Under the pieces are notes generated by a model that saw only the letters and a program-made list of their open reading frames with translations, did no database searches and was not told the origin of the DNA. From positions 1-20,686 of the forward strand of contig DBLB01000137.1 of assembly GCA_002298695.1 (NCBI GenBank): 20,686 nucleotides of DNA, written 5' to 3'. The position numbers and the translations under genes are program-made. This stretch comes from Clostridiales bacterium UBA735 (GTDB lineage: Bacteria; Bacillota; Clostridia; Oscillospirales; Oscillospiraceae). This document shows positions 1 through 6,520 of the stretch, piece by piece (positions within the stretch are counted from its first letter, which is position 1; the number at the start of each line of letters is the position of its first letter).

Positions 1-1002
1 GGCGAGATCATGATGCGCCTGAATCCGGAGGGCTATCTCCGTCTGGTGCAGGCCGAAAAGCTGGAAGCCACCTTCGCCGGCGGCGAGGCCAACGTCGCCG
101 TGTCGCTTGCAAATTACGGCGTGGACGCCGCCTTTGTCACAAAGGTGCCCGCGCATGAGGTCGGCCAGTCTGCCGTCAACGCGCTGCGCCGCTACGGCGT
201 GGATACCCGCTGGATGCTGCGCGGCGGCGACCGTCTGGGCCTGTTTTTCGCGGAAAAGGGCGCTTCTCAGCGCGCCTCCAAGGTCATTTATGACCGCGCC
301 GGTTCCGCCATTGCGCTGGCCCATGCGGATGAATTCGACTGGGACTCGATTTTTGCCGGGGCCGGCTGGTTCCACTTTACGGGCATCACGCCCGCGCTTG
401 GCGGCGAAATGCCGCAGGCCTGTCTGGACGCCTGCCGCGCCGCCAGACGCCTTGGCCTGACGGTCAGCTGTGATCTCAACTACCGCAAAAAGCTCTGGAG
501 CCGGGAGCAGGCCGGAAAAATCATGGCCGAACTCATGCCCTATGTGGACGTCTGCATTGCAAACGAGGAGGACGCCAAGGACGTCTTCGGCATTGCCGCG
601 CCGGACACCGATCTCAACACCGGCAAGCTCAGCCGCGACGGCTATGTCAGCGTGGCGCGTCAGCTGACCGAACGCTTCCATTTCAAGAAGGTCGCCATCA
701 CGCTCCGCGGCAGCCTTTCGGCCTCTGACAACGACTGGGCCGGTATGCTCTATACCGACGGGCAGGCATACTTCTCTCCCAGCTACCGGGTGCACATCGT
801 CGATCGCGTCGGCGGCGGCGACAGCTTCGGCGGCGGCCTGATCTATGCACTGGGCATGGGCCGCGCGCCGCAGGACGCCATCAATTTCGCCGTGGCCGCC
901 TCCTGTCTCAAGCACAGCATCGAGCACGATTTCAACCTGATGAGCGTCGCCGAGGTCGATTCTCTTGCCGCGGGCAATGCCTCCGGCCGTGTCCAGCGCT
1001 GA
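1..1002 (+). CDS. kdgK: PfkB-family sugar kinase, probable 2-keto-3-deoxygluconate kinase (5' end missing)
   Basis: The frame is open from base 1 (reading GEIMMRLNPEG), so the true start lies just left of the window and only a few residues are missing. PfkB (ribokinase-like) kinases transfer phosphate from ATP to a sugar; the KDG-kinase branch makes 2-keto-3-deoxy-6-phosphogluconate in the cytoplasm for the Entner-Doudoroff aldolase. Visible marks are the N-terminal substrate-binding stretch GGEANVAVSLANYG, the mid-protein CDLNYRKKLW and IANEEDAKDVFG typical of KDG kinases, and the C-terminal signature GGGDSFGGG (about 811-831) whose Asp is the expected catalytic base. KDG kinase is preferred over fructokinase because of those mid-protein segments and because a UxaA-type dehydratase, which makes a keto-deoxy acid, lies 3.7 kb away. 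Substrate is inferred. No strong terminator follows; the next gene has its own promoter. Confidence 0.85.
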   Translation, partial: GEIMMRLNPEGYLRLVQAEKLEATFAGGEANVAVSLANYGVDAAFVTKVPAHEVGQSAVNALRRYGVDTRWMLRGGDRLGLFFAEKGASQRASKVIYDRAGSAIALAHADEFDWDSIFAGAGWFHFTGITPALGGEMPQACLDACRAARRLGLTVSCDLNYRKKLWSREQAGKIMAELMPYVDVCIANEEDAKDVFGIAAPDTDLNTGKLSRDGYVSVARQLTERFHFKKVAITLRGSLSASDNDWAGMLYTDGQAYFSPSYRVHIVDRVGGGDSFGGGLIYALGMGRAPQDAINFAVAASCLKHSIEHDFNLMSVAEVDSLAAGNASGRVQR

Positions 1003-1035
1003 GACGCTTCTGCCGGTGTGTTTTTTCAAAAGGCA

Positions 1036-1064
1036 TTTACAAATCCGCTCCGCAGCGGTAAAAT
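1036..1064 (+). promoter_or_regulatory. Sigma-A-type promoter for the VOC gene
   Basis: A -35 box TTTACA (1036-1041) and a -10 box TAAAAT (1059-1064) are separated by exactly 17 bases. The spacer holds a short inverted repeat (CCGCT/AGCGG, 1045-1058) that could be an operator or part of a weak terminator for the kinase upstream. The VOC gene starts about 70 bases downstream, so it probably can be transcribed independently of the kinase. Confidence 0.6.
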
Positions 1065-1082
1065 AAAGTCGAGCACGCAGGG

Positions 1083-1121
1083 ATTTTCCGGCACACCGTC
1101 CGGCTCTGTCCCGCGGAAAAT
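1083..1121 (+). promoter_or_regulatory. 5'-UTR stem-loop next to the VOC ribosome site
   Basis: ATTTTCCG (1083-1090) is complementary to CGGAAAAT (1114-1121), with a GC-rich interior. The 3' arm ends two bases before the AAGGAGG ribosome site (1124-1130). The hairpin may protect the message or tune initiation; no known riboswitch class is recognised. Confidence 0.3.
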
Positions 1122-1137
1122 GTAAGGAGGACACACC

Positions 1138-1533
1138 ATGGAAGGCAAAATCACCGGCCTGGGCCACATCGGCCTGTTTATCTCCGATATGGAGCGCACC
1201 AAGAAATACTATCACGACATTTTTGGCTTTGAGCCGATCTTTGAGTATGTCACCGCATGCGGCGACAAGGTTGCATTCCTCAAAATGAACGAGGTTGTTC
1301 TGGAGGTTGTGCAGGCTGTCAACCACGATCTCAACGGCGCGGACGGCCGCTTCAACCATCTGGCCATGCGCGTGGAGAACATCGACGCAGTCCGCGACGA
1401 CCTGCTGAAGAAGGGCGTCGTCTTTGAAGAGGATGCCATCACCACCTGCCCCGAGTGCTTCCCGAACGGCGCCCGCTGGATCCTCTTCCGCGGCCCGGAC
1501 AACGAGCGTCTGGAGATCACCGAGCCTCTGTAA
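1138..1533 (+). CDS. VOC (glyoxalase/bleomycin-resistance fold) protein
   Basis: This 131-residue protein is a single vicinal-oxygen-chelate module with two beta-alpha-beta-beta-beta repeats. Expected metal positions are visible: His in GLGHIGLF near residue 10, Glu in VVLEVVQ near residue 57, His in FNHLAMRV near residue 74 and Glu in ERLEITEPL near the C terminus. That pattern fits a metal-dependent lyase, epimerase or dioxygenase-type member acting as a homodimer. Substrate cannot be read from the sequence. AAGGAGG sits seven bases before ATG, so the start is secure. It follows the KDG-kinase-like gene but has its own promoter and a strong terminator. Detoxification of methylglyoxal or epimerisation of a pathway intermediate are both possible. 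Confidence 0.85.
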   Translation: MEGKITGLGHIGLFISDMERTKKYYHDIFGFEPIFEYVTACGDKVAFLKMNEVVLEVVQAVNHDLNGADGRFNHLAMRVENIDAVRDDLLKKGVVFEEDAITTCPECFPNGARWILFRGPDNERLEITEPL

Positions 1534-1574
1534 CCGATCATCCCGGATCGCACGCCGGGCCTGTTCATAATCCA

Positions 1575-1611
1575 CCGCCGGAGATGCGTCAGCATCCCCG
1601 GCGGTTTTTTT
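1575..1611 (+). terminator. Rho-independent terminator after the VOC gene
   Basis: CCGCCGG (1575-1581) pairs with CCGGCGG (1598-1604) and GATGC pairs with GCATC inside it, across one A/C mismatch, with loop GTCA. A run of seven T (1605-1611) follows at once. It lies about 40 bases after the VOC stop codon. Confidence 0.9.
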
Positions 1612-1630
1612 GTATTCTGAGCCCCGCTTT

Positions 1631-1648
1631 CTTTCCAACGTTGGAAAG
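1631..1648. repeat. 18-base perfect palindrome
   Basis: CTTTCCAACGTTGGAAAG reads identically on both strands. It abuts the outer edge of repeat copy A, so it may be part of the same mobile or dispersed unit or a remnant of an insertion target. It is too far from any gene start to be an obvious operator. Confidence 0.6.
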
Positions 1649-1697
1649 TTTGCCTCCGGCGGCCCATTCTTTTCCCTCTTGCGGGAAAAGAATGGGG
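1649..1697 (-). repeat. Hairpin repeat copy A
   Basis: A perfect 14-base inverted repeat (1663-1676 with 1683-1696) has a six-base loop. Read on the - strand it is CCCATTCTTTTCCC, loop GCAAGA, then the complementary arm and a tail CCGCCGGAGGCAAA. Stem length, loop length, loop sequence and tail all correspond to copy B at 2194-2240 on the other strand. Confidence 0.75.
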
Positions 1698-2193
1698 AGA
1701 AAAGGACGCTGGATGCGAAATAGCGCTAACGCGCAGAAGGGCGATTCGTTCCATTGTGCGCATTCCCGTTACGCCGTTCATAGTCCGAACGCCCTGCGGG
1801 CGGCCTTCAAACCGGGTTTCTTCACCGAACGATACGCAAATATATTTTGTTATGTTCGTGCCCGTTGAATATTTGACGTATGAAATTCGACCTATTTCCG
1901 ATTCTTTGAGGGGTGATGGATCCAAGGAAGAGGCCATCCCTGCCTTGGATCTACCACAGAGGTCGCGGGACGAGAAACGTCCGGCGAATCCGTACAACGA
2001 ACTGGATTTCGGCTGCACCGCGCATTGTTTGCACCAAAACAGATGCAGCTGCTGGAAAATTTGATGCCCACATAACAGGCGGCGCGTAGTGCAATGCGGA
2101 AAGGTGCGTATCGTGTGGTTGGTAACAGTCTGCATATTTGGTTCTGACGTAGACGTACCGCAGCAGGCACCCCGCGTCCGGCGTTCTTTTCTT

Positions 2194-2240
2194 CCATATC
2201 TTTTCTGACAAGACAGAAAAGATATGGCCCCCGGAGGGAG
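2194..2240 (+). repeat. Hairpin repeat copy B
   Basis: A perfect 14-base inverted repeat, CCATATCTTTTCTG (2194-2207) with its complement (2214-2227), has loop ACAAGA. The tail CCCCCGGAGGGA follows. Compared with copy A, five of the 14 stem pairs differ and all five are changed on both sides, so pairing is fully kept. Confidence 0.75.
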
Positions 2241-2258
2241 AAAACAGATTTAGAAAGC

Positions 2259-2286
2259 AGAAAAGAATGAACCACCGGAGGCAAAG
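2259..2286 (+). repeat. Half copy C of the hairpin repeat
   Basis: The 3' arm and tail of the family are present (AAAAGAATGAA then CCACCGGAGGCAAAG), but no complementary 5' arm precedes it, so it cannot form the hairpin. It ends about 14 bases before the Fe-ADH stop codon. It looks like a truncated copy, or the right terminal repeat of the island. Confidence 0.6.
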
Positions 2287-2299
2287 AAGGAGCGCGCCG

Positions 2300-3445
2300 T
2301 CACATGGCCGCCAGAATCATCTCCCGGAACAGCTCCGGGCTGACCGGGCGCGGATTGTGCTTGATGTGCGCCATGGAGGTTGCGATGTTGTTGACGGCAT
2401 AATCCAGATCCACCTGCTCCTTTGCGACGTACTCCGTGATTTTCTCCGGCGCATGGATCTGGTGCGCGATGTCCTGAAGGAAGGCCATACCGGCCTCGAA
2501 GGCCTCGTCGTCCGTCTTTCCGGCCATATCCACGCCGAGCGAACGGAAAATCTCCAGATACTCCTTCAGGCAGTAGTCCTTGTTGAAGCGCATCGACGGG
2601 AACAGGAAGATGGCGCACGCGTCGCCGTGCGGAATGCCGTAGATTGCGCCGAACGGCTGGCCGACAATGTGCGCAAGGCATGTGCCGACGGCGATGGCCA
2701 CGCCCGCAAAATAGCTGCCAAGCAGCATGGCCTCACGCGCCTGCATGTTATCCGGCTCACGGTAAGCCGTGACGATGTTGTTCACCAGAAGATCCAGCGC
2801 CTTCAGCGAATACATTTTCGACACGACGGTCGCGTTTTTGGAGGTATACGACTCGATCGCATGCGTGATGGCGTCCATGCCGGTCGCAGCGGTCAGTTTT
2901 GCCGGGAGCTTCACCGTCAGCGCCGGGTCCAGAATGGCCAGCGTCGCGATCATGGAATTGTCGTAGGCGGATTTCTTATAGCCCTTGTTCTTGTTGAAGA
3001 TGACGCTGACCTTGGTCGCCTCGGCGCCGGTGCCGGCCGTGGTCGGAATTGCGACAAACAGAAGCGGAATCTTCGTGACCACGCGGCCGTCGATCTGATA
3101 CTCCTCCGTTTTGCCGCCGTTGGTGGCCAGCATGGAAATCATCTTCGACGCGTCGATGACGCTGCCGCCGCCAAGGGCGACCACGCAGTCACAGCCCTCG
3201 CGCACGCAGACCTCTGCGCCCGCGTCGATGACCGTGGTGTCCGGCTCCTTATGGATGGCGGTATAATCCGCGCTGTCGATCCCGGCTTCTTTCAGAGCCT
3301 CCTTCAGCTCGGCCGCCACGCCTTCGCCGGAATGCGAATAAACCATCAGGGCCTTTTTTACGCCGTACCACTGAAGCTTGGCCGGAAGCTGCCTGACACT
3401 GCCCTCGCCTACAAGTACCTCACGGTTGGAAACAAGATCTAACAT
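2300..3445 (-). CDS. Iron-containing alcohol dehydrogenase (group III)
   Basis: Group III alcohol dehydrogenases interconvert an alcohol and an aldehyde or ketone with NAD(P)H and an Fe(II) centre in the cytoplasm. In this 381-residue protein the nucleotide-binding GGGSVID is at 92-98 and PTTAGTGAEAT at 134-144. The four expected metal ligands are in place: D191 and H195 in GMDAITHAIE, H259 in LAHIVGQ and H273 in IPHGDA, with the usual family spacing. I start at ATG 3445 because AGGAG lies ten bases upstream; an upstream in-frame TTG at 3475 would overlap that ribosome site and the preceding gene's stop. It is the last gene of the dehydratase operon, 26 bases after the URO-D-like gene. Substrate unknown; a lactaldehyde, glycolaldehyde or keto-sugar-acid reduction would fit the locus. 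Confidence 0.9.
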   Translation of the reverse strand: MLDLVSNREVLVGEGSVRQLPAKLQWYGVKKALMVYSHSGEGVAAELKEALKEAGIDSADYTAIHKEPDTTVIDAGAEVCVREGCDCVVALGGGSVIDASKMISMLATNGGKTEEYQIDGRVVTKIPLLFVAIPTTAGTGAEATKVSVIFNKNKGYKKSAYDNSMIATLAILDPALTVKLPAKLTAATGMDAITHAIESYTSKNATVVSKMYSLKALDLLVNNIVTAYREPDNMQAREAMLLGSYFAGVAIAVGTCLAHIVGQPFGAIYGIPHGDACAIFLFPSMRFNKDYCLKEYLEIFRSLGVDMAGKTDDEAFEAGMAFLQDIAHQIHAPEKITEYVAKEQVDLDYAVNNIATSMAHIKHNPRPVSPELFREMILAAM

Positions 3446-3471
3446 GATGCATATACTCCTTTTCTTGTAAA

Positions 3472-4680
3472 TCAATGTTTATGGGCCTTTGCGATCTCAT
3501 AGATTGCCAGAATTTTTTCCACGGGAACGTCGTGCTGGAAATTGTGAATCTGCGAGAAAACATAGTTCCCGTTCTGCTCAAAAATCTCAACCAGCCGCTC
3601 AACATGCGCGCGGATGGCGTCCAGATCCTCCGTTTTCTGCACGAACTGCTGAAGATCCGCGCCGCCGCCCCAGAAGATGATCTCTTTGCCGAACGTTTCC
3701 TTCAACCGCTCCGGCTCCATGCCGCGGGCGCTGATCTGGACGGGGTTGAGCATATCCACCCCGGCATCAATCAAATCGGGAATCGCGTCAAAAATCGCGC
3801 CGCAGCAGTGCAGCAGCACCATGCCGTGCGGGCAATGGCTGTGTACGGCGGCATAGAGCTCCGCCTGATAGGGCTTGATCATCTCGCGGTAGAGCGCCGG
3901 CGAAAGCTGGAGACTGGTCTGCGTACCGAGATCGTCAAAAAACGAGACGACGTCGATCTTGTCTCCGACCCGCGAGAGCACCTCATGGAGGTTATAAAGA
4001 TATGCGTCCGTGGTTTTCCGGAAGTAAAGATGCATCAGCTCCTTTTCTTCCATGATGTTGTAATAGAAATTCTCAAAGTTGAAATCACGCTGGCCCTGCT
4101 CAAAGATGCTGCCGCCAAACCCGAACACAATGCCCTTATCGGTGTTGGCATACAGCTCCTCCACCTCCCGGCAGATGTAGTCGATCTCGTCCAGCGTCAT
4201 CCGGTAGGGCTCATAATCCGCCAGATCGTCCGGTTCCTCGCAGTCCTCCAGCGGGTGCGCGATCTGATCGTAGTAGAAGCCGCCCGCCGGCATTCTCGCA
4301 AACGGCTTGCCGTCCACATAGATCACCTTGCTGCCGTCCGGCTGAAGCTCCGGAGCCAGCTCGCCAGGTACCAGGCACGGGCTGCCGTTTGCCAGTACAT
4401 CCTGCTTCCACTCCCGGCAGCTGATGCCGAACCGCACCCGCATCCGGTGCGCCATAACAAAATCGCCGCCCATGGCGTTGATGACGTCGAGATCCGGAGC
4501 CACAATCTGCTGGAAAATGTCATAAATGCGCGCGGGCCGCGGCGGCAGGCCCAGCGCCTGCACCAGCTCCGCATACGTAAACGCGCTCATGCCGTCCGAC
4601 GGCATGCAGCCAAAGTCGATCACAATGCCGTCCGTCGGCTCATGGCGGAACAGCTTTCGTACCTTTTCTCTTGATGTCAC
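3472..4680 (-). CDS. URO-D-fold protein (uroporphyrinogen decarboxylase/methyltransferase superfamily), type 1
   Basis: This 402-residue protein has the uroporphyrinogen-decarboxylase superfamily pattern: an N-terminal TSREKVRKLF helix, SFFDDLGTQTSLQLSP (246-261), LLHCCGAI (289-296), FWGGGADLQ (336-344) and a C-terminal SQIHNFQHDVPVEKI. The superfamily includes true heme-pathway URO-D and zinc-dependent MtaA/MtbA/CmuA methyltransferases. Here H291-C292-C293 could supply the His-x-Cys part of a zinc site, and H379 stands about where a third ligand would be, so a metal-dependent methyltransferase or lyase is likelier than heme synthesis. The start is GTG with GGAGGG six bases upstream. It begins 11 bases after the dehydratase stop, so the two are surely co-transcribed. 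No corrinoid protein gene is nearby. Real reaction unknown. Confidence 0.8.
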   Translation of the reverse strand: MTSREKVRKLFRHEPTDGIVIDFGCMPSDGMSAFTYAELVQALGLPPRPARIYDIFQQIVAPDLDVINAMGGDFVMAHRMRVRFGISCREWKQDVLANGSPCLVPGELAPELQPDGSKVIYVDGKPFARMPAGGFYYDQIAHPLEDCEEPDDLADYEPYRMTLDEIDYICREVEELYANTDKGIVFGFGGSIFEQGQRDFNFENFYYNIMEEKELMHLYFRKTTDAYLYNLHEVLSRVGDKIDVVSFFDDLGTQTSLQLSPALYREMIKPYQAELYAAVHSHCPHGMVLLHCCGAIFDAIPDLIDAGVDMLNPVQISARGMEPERLKETFGKEIIFWGGGADLQQFVQKTEDLDAIRAHVERLVEIFEQNGNYVFSQIHNFQHDVPVEKILAIYEIAKAHKH

Positions 4681-4691
4681 GATGATCCCTC

Positions 4692-6176
4692 CTACAGCGT
4701 TACGCCGTTCTTGAAAATGCCGATCTCCTTATATCCGGCGATCTCGCTTCTGGTGCGGTATTCGCCGTTTGCCGTTTGCAGCACAAGACGGTAAAGCGCT
4801 TCCGACAGCGCCGAAAAATCCCGTGTCTGCAACACCTCTGCCGCGCTGAAATCGATCCACGCGCTTTTGCGCGCGGCCAGCGGCGCGTTGGAGGCCAGCT
4901 TGATGGTCGGGACGACGCTTCCGAGCGGATTGCCGCGCCCGGTCGTGAAGATCATCAGCTGGCAGCCCGCCGCCGCCATGGTTGTAATGGCGACCGGATC
5001 GTTGCCGGGGCCACAGATCAGGTTCAGGCCCGCCGACCGCAGCTTCCCGCCGTAGGGCACCACGCCGTCCACGCGGCAGCGGCCGCCCTTCTGGATGCAG
5101 CCGAGCGATTTTTCCTCCAGCGTGGTGATGCCGCCCTCCTTATTGCCGGGAGACGGATTTTCATACACCGGCTGGCCGTGTGAAATGTAATACTGCTTGA
5201 AATCGTTGATGAGGGACACCACGTCCCGGAACACCTGCTCGTCGGCGGCGCGGTTCATCAGCTGCGTCTCCGCGCCGAACATCTCGGGAACCTCGGTCAT
5301 CGCAGCTGACGCGCCGTGCCGCACCAGCATTTCACAGAGTCTTCCGGCCAGCGGATTGGCCGTGATACCGGAAAAGGCATCGGACGCGCCGCACTTGAAG
5401 CCGACGCGGAGCTTGCTGAGCGGCTGCTGCGTCCGCACATCCGCCGCCGTCACGGCCCGCAGCTGCTCCAGCAGCGCAACGCCGTCCGTGATCTCGTCTT
5501 CGGATTTCTGGCAGACCAGCGGCAGCACACGCTCCGGCGCGTGCGCGGGAAGGCCCTCCAGGAAGGTATCCATTACGTTGTTTTCACAGCCGAGCGAAAG
5601 CAAAATGACGCCGCCGACGTTCGGGTGGGTCGCCAGGTCGCGCAGAATCCGCACCGTTGCCTCATGATCCTCGCCCAGCTGTGAGCAGCCAAAGGGCTGC
5701 TGCATGGCGAAAATGTCCCGGGCTTCGCCGTGCTTCTCGCGGAACGCGTCCACGATCATCTGCGCCGTATGGTTCACGCAGCTCACCATGGGCAGGACCC
5801 ACAGCTCATTGCGGATTCCGACGCTCCCGTCCTGCCGCGCGTAGCCCAGGAACGTATCCGTACACTCCGCGCACACGCAGTCCGTATCCGGCGTATAAAT
5901 ATAGTCTTCCGTGCCGGAAAGCGCCGTTTTCAGGTTGTGAGAATGCACCCACTCCCCTCTCCGTATGGGCTGCGATGCAAATCCGATCCGGTGCCCGTAT
6001 TTGATGACCGGACTTCCGGCCGGAATATCCCGCAGCGCGACCTTATGCCCGAACGGGACATCGCAAAGCGCCGTACAGGTCGCGCCGCCGATGGAAAAAC
6101 AGCTGCCCGCCTGCATGCGCGGAACAATGACGACGCCGACGTTGTCCGATTCATGAATCTGAAATACTGCCTGCAT
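4692..6176 (-). CDS. uxaA: UxaA/GarD-family sugar-acid dehydratase (altronate dehydratase-like)
   Basis: Altronate and galactarate dehydratases remove water from sugar acids with an Fe(II) centre, giving 2-keto-3-deoxy acids. The 494-residue chain has an N-terminal SAF domain (about 5-80) and the large catalytic domain. Conserved blocks include GYARQDGSVGIRNE (111-124), QQPFGCSQLGEDHE (159-172), GCENN (196-200), VGFKCGASDAFSGITANP (258-275), NPSPGNKEGGITTLEEKS (340-357) and TTGRGNPLGS (411-420). I start at ATG 6176 with AAAGGAG seven bases upstream; an open frame continues further up across the promoter and is not used. It is the first gene of the - strand operon and has a near-consensus promoter. 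If the product is 2-keto-3-deoxygluconate, the kinase at the left edge is the next step. D-altronate is the family default; other aldonates or aldarates are possible. Confidence 0.88.
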   Translation of the reverse strand: MQAVFQIHESDNVGVVIVPRMQAGSCFSIGGATCTALCDVPFGHKVALRDIPAGSPVIKYGHRIGFASQPIRRGEWVHSHNLKTALSGTEDYIYTPDTDCVCAECTDTFLGYARQDGSVGIRNELWVLPMVSCVNHTAQMIVDAFREKHGEARDIFAMQQPFGCSQLGEDHEATVRILRDLATHPNVGGVILLSLGCENNVMDTFLEGLPAHAPERVLPLVCQKSEDEITDGVALLEQLRAVTAADVRTQQPLSKLRVGFKCGASDAFSGITANPLAGRLCEMLVRHGASAAMTEVPEMFGAETQLMNRAADEQVFRDVVSLINDFKQYYISHGQPVYENPSPGNKEGGITTLEEKSLGCIQKGGRCRVDGVVPYGGKLRSAGLNLICGPGNDPVAITTMAAAGCQLMIFTTGRGNPLGSVVPTIKLASNAPLAARKSAWIDFSAAEVLQTRDFSALSEALYRLVLQTANGEYRTRSEIAGYKEIGIFKNGVTL

Positions 6177-6201
6177 CCTGCAACTCCTTTTGAATTTGAT
6201 C

Positions 6202-6216
6202 GTACACAATGTGTAC
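6202..6216. promoter_or_regulatory. Candidate operator, GTACACA-A-TGTGTAC
   Basis: A perfect palindrome with seven-base arms and a one-base centre lies just downstream of the expected dehydratase transcription start, a roadblock position for a repressor. The GTAC-rich shape is reminiscent of GntR-type (including AraR-type) operators, and an AraR-type regulator is encoded at 14386-15495. The pairing of regulator and site is inference. Confidence 0.55.
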
Positions 6217-6233
6217 CGGTTTGCTTGCTCACA

Positions 6234-6262
6234 ATATAAATCACGTACAACATGGTTGTCAA
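6234..6262 (-). promoter_or_regulatory. Sigma-A-type promoter of the dehydratase operon
   Basis: On the - strand, a consensus TTGACA (6262-6257) is followed after 17 bases by TTATAT (6239-6234), or after 18 by TATATT. A second short palindrome, ACAAC-ATG-GTTGT (6247-6259), overlaps the -35 box and could be another regulator site. Confidence 0.7.
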
Positions 6263-6406
6263 CACAAATCTTCTGTTCTTCCGTAAAAAGAACAACATGT
6301 ATGATTTTAATTGCGATATGCAAGCCATTTTTCACAGAATTTCTCCGTTTTTTGTAGATATTCCGACGAAATAAGGCGAATCAAGTCACTTTCTTCAAAA
6401 ACCGTC

Positions 6407-6435
6407 TTGACAAATCGAAATACAACCAGTAGTCT
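6407..6435 (+). promoter_or_regulatory. Possible promoter of the URO-D/ABC transporter operon
   Basis: A perfect -35 TTGACA (6407-6412) is followed at 17 bases by TAGTCT, a poor -10 box; an AT-rich TTTTATTAT follows slightly later. A consensus -35 with a weak -10 may be a low-level or activated promoter. The start of transcription cannot be fixed from sequence alone. Confidence 0.4.
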
Positions 6436-6520
6436 TTTATTATCCAGTCCGGCGCAGCGCCGCATACAGCCCTGTCGTGTCCGGCCGGTCATTTGAAATC
6501 CATACAAGGGGGAAACCATC

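Larger units (their letters stand above)
1649..2285. repeat. Repeat island with imperfect terminal inverted repeats (MITE-like)
   Basis: The left edge (1651-1673) and right edge (2261-2283) are inverted copies matching at 20 of 23 positions, with two further matching bases outside. Each end also carries a hairpin of the same family (copies A and B). The interior has no supported gene. The layout resembles a non-autonomous element or a nest of dispersed intergenic repeats between two convergent genes. No transposase is present and no target-site duplication was found, so mobility is inference. Confidence 0.5.
1534..2299. other. 766-base non-coding region between convergent genes
   Basis: Contents: the VOC terminator (1575-1611), an 18-base palindrome (1631-1648) and a repeat island (about 1649-2285) bounded by related inverted sequences. 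Several open frames of 60-140 codons cross it, but they overlap each other, lack ribosome sites and show no domain-like composition, so I call none of them a gene. A further inverted repeat, GATCCAAGG (1919-1927) with CCTTGGATC (1943-1951), lies in the middle. Nothing else is recognised. Confidence 0.7.
6177..6520. promoter_or_regulatory. 344-base divergent control region
   Basis: This AT-richer region separates the - strand dehydratase operon from the + strand URO-D/transporter genes. It holds the dehydratase promoter and palindrome near its left end and a TTGACA-led weaker promoter for the + strand near 6407-6435. No gene is supported inside it. The long 5' leader of the + strand transcript (roughly 75-80 bases) contains a small GC repeat (GGCGC/GCGCC around 6450) but no riboswitch I recognise. 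Confidence 0.6.

Noticed and set aside
1663..1696. Copy A hairpin as a second terminator for the VOC gene
   Set aside because: No T-run follows on either strand, a good terminator already ends the gene at 1575-1611, and the sequence matches the repeat family at 2194-2240.
2267..3442. Long + strand open frame of 391 codons opposite the Fe-ADH gene
   Set aside because: It mirrors the Fe-ADH gene, has no ribosome site and a His/Arg-rich composition typical of antisense shadows in GC-rich DNA; the - strand product has all family motifs.
6307..6420. - strand protein-like stretch ending EKWLAYRN in the divergent control region
   Set aside because: The segment FEESDLIRLISSEYLQKTEK looks protein-like, but there is no start codon with a ribosome site and it overlaps the + strand promoter; at best a decayed gene remnant.
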